A DNA stretch of 53,879 bases from Paludibacteraceae bacterium (GTDB lineage: Bacteria; Bacteroidota; Bacteroidia; Bacteroidales; Paludibacteraceae): the NCBI GenBank assembly GCA_017557345.1, contig JAFYZR010000068.1, positions 1 to 53,879 of the forward strand, written 5' to 3'. Under the pieces are notes generated by a model. That model was not told where the DNA came from, ran no database searches, and was given only the letters and a program-made list of their open reading frames with translations. Of the stretch, positions 52,136-53,879 are shown in pieces. Both the position numbers and the translations under genes were made by a program. Each line of letters starts with the position of its first letter. Positions within the stretch are counted from its first letter, which is position 1.

Positions 52136-52157
52136 AAAAAGAGGGGCAAAGCCCCTC
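52136..52157 (-). terminator. Terminator of the partial giant gene
   Basis: On the - strand, GAGGGGC, loop TTT, GCCCCTC, TTTTT (52157-52136). Perfect 7-bp stem, 26 nt after the stop codon. Confidence 0.85.
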
Positions 52158-52182
52158 CTTTAATCATTATCATCCCAAATGT

Positions 52183-53879
52183 TTATTTCAGGATTGCGCC
52201 TTGGGCGTTATACTTAACGCCATTCTTGATGATGATCAGTTGGCCATCGATAAGCGATTTGGATGCCTCTCCCGACCTCCCCTGAAGGGAAGGAGAAACG
52301 ATGTCTGTCGGAGTATCTTCATCCTCGGTAAAGAATGCCTCGACAGAATAGATGCCTTCTTCTGAATCGAGCGCAAAAGCATTCTCGTAGATATACATCT
52401 GTTGAACCGTAAAGACAGCCTCTGCCGAGAAGATTTGCTGGTAATAATCCCGGAGATCTTTTTGCGCATCGTTCAAGGCATCGCCTGCTGCAACATAATC
52501 GTCATAGACAGCTCTTTCGTCAGCAAAGAACTCCTCAACGCTCTTGTATGCGCCACTAAACCAATCGTACTCCGGATCTTCGCCCACGGCTTTCTCGAGT
52601 TCATACGGTCCCCATCCAAGGAATTTATATCCCTCTTTCGGCTCGGCTTTGATTTCCAACGTCCAAGTGGATGCAGGATTGAAGAGTTCGCGGATATACA
52701 AAGGCTGTGCATTAACGAGCGTAACAGTACCTTTTTCCTCATCCTGAGAGACAATCAGCGGTTGAAGGATGAACGGAGCGATATACATCGTGATGACGGT
52801 ATCTTGGAAGATATCTACGCCATGATAGAAAGTCGTCGATTCATCATCACTCCATTTCACGAACTCATAGGACTTAGAAGAGAAATTCTCGAAGTTCAGG
52901 ACCGTTCCTTCGTTGAAGGTACCTGCCATGACAAGTGTTCCGCTTTCATACTGAACGAATTCGTGACCCTCTGTTTCATCGTTATCAAACGTTCCAAACG
53001 AGATAGCCGCGAACAAATCTGCCTCGGAAATGCCTTCGTCCGGAATGGTTGCGATGTGAAGCGTGAGGGTGTAAACTACAGGCTCAGTAACGTTTAAGGT
53101 ATATTTGGCGCCGGCAGGCCGGAAATCCTCGTTTCCATCAAAATTAGCCCAGATCTCTGTTGCTCCGGCCGCAACCAATGTGATAACACCCGTGTTCTCG
53201 TCAATCGTAGCCACAGAAGGATCAGAACTGGAGTATTTAACCGGCAGATTATCAGGGTTATCCAACGTCTTCTGCGTAAACGGATCGCCTACTGTGACAT
53301 TCGTTTCTCCATCGTCGTTCCAAGCGAGACTAGCAAATGGCTTTTCCGCAAAAGTAACAACAATATTAACATCCTCCGTACCAATCGTAAATTGCCCATT
53401 TTCAATCGTTGCGCCTGTGCATGACACATTGCTCAGTTTCGAATCAGAATTTGGAGTGATAGTAATCGTCAAAACCGTTTCCTTCGGGAATTCCTGACCA
53501 TTAGAGATGGTTTCCTCTTCCTGATATTCGTTAATGGCTTTAACAACAACCGTTCCGGAACCAACTCCGTCCGAGCCAAAATAGACATGATGGCGCTTTA
53601 CTGTTACGTACACATCCGTATCAACCCAAGTGGTGCCATTGATCCGACCAACAACAGGACGAGCACCATCTCCATCGATAATAACCGGATCAAACTCCAG
53701 CAGATCCGTTACATCGGCCGTATAACCGCTTACGAACGTGCCGATAACGGTAAAACCTGTCGGATCCAATGACTCTCCAAATTCGTATTCCGTTTTGATT
53801 ACCTTCTTCAGCAGCCACTGCGGTGGATGTTTCGACATTGAACGCATTGTATGCAGGCCGCACCCTGTACCAGGGAGAA
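52183..53879 (-). CDS. Secreted Ig-like/InlB-repeat protein, partial at the window end
   Basis: C-terminal part (at least 554 aa) of a large secreted protein; the frame stays open to the window edge, so the true start lies outside. Domains seen: an Ig-like domain (TEYEFGESLDPTGFTVIG), an InlB-like segment, a BIG_2-type domain (PSVATIDENTGVITLVAAGA), InlB-type repeats with KSYEFVKWSDDEST and GYKFLGWG, then the C-terminal motif LIDGQLIIIKNGVKYNAQG. The linker before it reads IVSPSLQGRSGEASKS, in place of the NNxDAxxxATK-type linker of the other family members, and is encoded by an inverted-repeat insertion at 52258-52296. No catalytic domain seen. Confidence 0.8.
   Translation of the reverse strand, partial: LPGTGCGLHTMRSMSKHPPQWLLKKVIKTEYEFGESLDPTGFTVIGTFVSGYTADVTDLLEFDPVIIDGDGARPVVGRINGTTWVDTDVYVTVKRHHVYFGSDGVGSGTVVVKAINEYQEEETISNGQEFPKETVLTITITPNSDSKLSNVSCTGATIENGQFTIGTEDVNIVVTFAEKPFASLAWNDDGETNVTVGDPFTQKTLDNPDNLPVKYSSSDPSVATIDENTGVITLVAAGATEIWANFDGNEDFRPAGAKYTLNVTEPVVYTLTLHIATIPDEGISEADLFAAISFGTFDNDETEGHEFVQYESGTLVMAGTFNEGTVLNFENFSSKSYEFVKWSDDESTTFYHGVDIFQDTVITMYIAPFILQPLIVSQDEEKGTVTLVNAQPLYIRELFNPASTWTLEIKAEPKEGYKFLGWGPYELEKAVGEDPEYDWFSGAYKSVEEFFADERAVYDDYVAAGDALNDAQKDLRDYYQQIFSAEAVFTVQQMYIYENAFALDSEEGIYSVEAFFTEDEDTPTDIVSPSLQGRSGEASKSLIDGQLIIIKNGVKYNAQGAILK
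52258..52296. repeat. Palindromic insertion in the C-terminal linker
   Basis: On the - strand CCTTCCC, loop TTCA, GGGGAGG forms a 7-bp hairpin flanked by GGGAGAGG. It encodes SPSLQGRSGEAS. Its composition (pure C/T and G/A stretches) differs from the surrounding gene and looks like a dispersed REP-type repeat. Confidence 0.5.

Noticed and set aside
52402-53097. 231-codon frame antisense to the last giant gene
   Set aside because: Shadow frame without domain or promoter.

Overview
The window comes from a Bacteroidota genome, almost certainly order Bacteroidales. The evidence is a SusC/SusD pair with neighbouring pectin enzymes, promoters of the TAnnTTTG type, lipoproteins of Bacteroidota style, a Wza/Wzc pair with the Bacteroides-type Walker A' motif, DUF4924 and DUF5063 proteins, and giant secreted proteins built from carbohydrate-binding-like, fibronectin-like and InlB-type (WSD) repeats. 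I see no phage, integrase, IS transposase or CRISPR array.

Layout. 16-852: a metallo-beta-lactamase-fold hydrolase. 1283-14229: two collinear giant secreted paralogs (1971 and 2190 aa), separated by a gap that holds a terminator and two inverted-repeat-bounded elements. 14255-21111: housekeeping genes on the + strand (tyrS, tRNA-Gln, rplY, pth, an S4 RNA-binding gene, a DUF4924 gene, nth, recA, a flavoprotein). 21260-30470 (- strand): a small secreted protein, then a pectin utilisation locus (SusC, SusD, PL1-type pectate lyase, GH28 polygalacturonase). 30605-35702 (- strand): wza, wzc and topB as an apparent operon. 35860-38027 (+): a sigma54-type AAA+ regulator, lptE and secG. 38032-44264 (-): two runs of genes, (54-aa membrane protein, parC, maf) and (coiled-coil protein, upp, vanZ-like, dprA). 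44399-47122 (+): DUF5063 protein, 3'-5' exonuclease, alkaline phosphatase. 47227-53879 (-): two further large secreted proteins, the last cut by the window edge.

How it works together. The pectin locus would bind homogalacturonan fragments at the surface (SusD), import them (SusC/TonB) and cut them (pectate lyase, polygalacturonase). Five extracellular proteins with unrelated bodies end in the same short C-terminal motif, which I infer to be an export or anchoring signal related to, but shorter than, the type IX secretion C-terminal domain.

Most notable. (1) Short-period tandem arrays recur at gene borders and sometimes inside genes, in three period classes: 7 bp (seven loci), 8 bp (two loci, same unit) and 11 bp (five loci, one being a 66-bp, 22-codon stretch inside lptE). 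They supply stop codons or abut start codons. (2) Thirteen promoters share an extended -33 element (consensus TTTGCATATRTCA) exactly 20 nt from TAnnTTTG; one divergent pair shares a perfect 16-bp palindrome as both -33 boxes. The susC promoter is the exception and carries a palindrome at the -33 position instead. (3) The gap at 7291-7564 contains two nested-hairpin elements that may be a structured RNA or small mobile elements. All of this is read by eye; no searches or folding programs were run.
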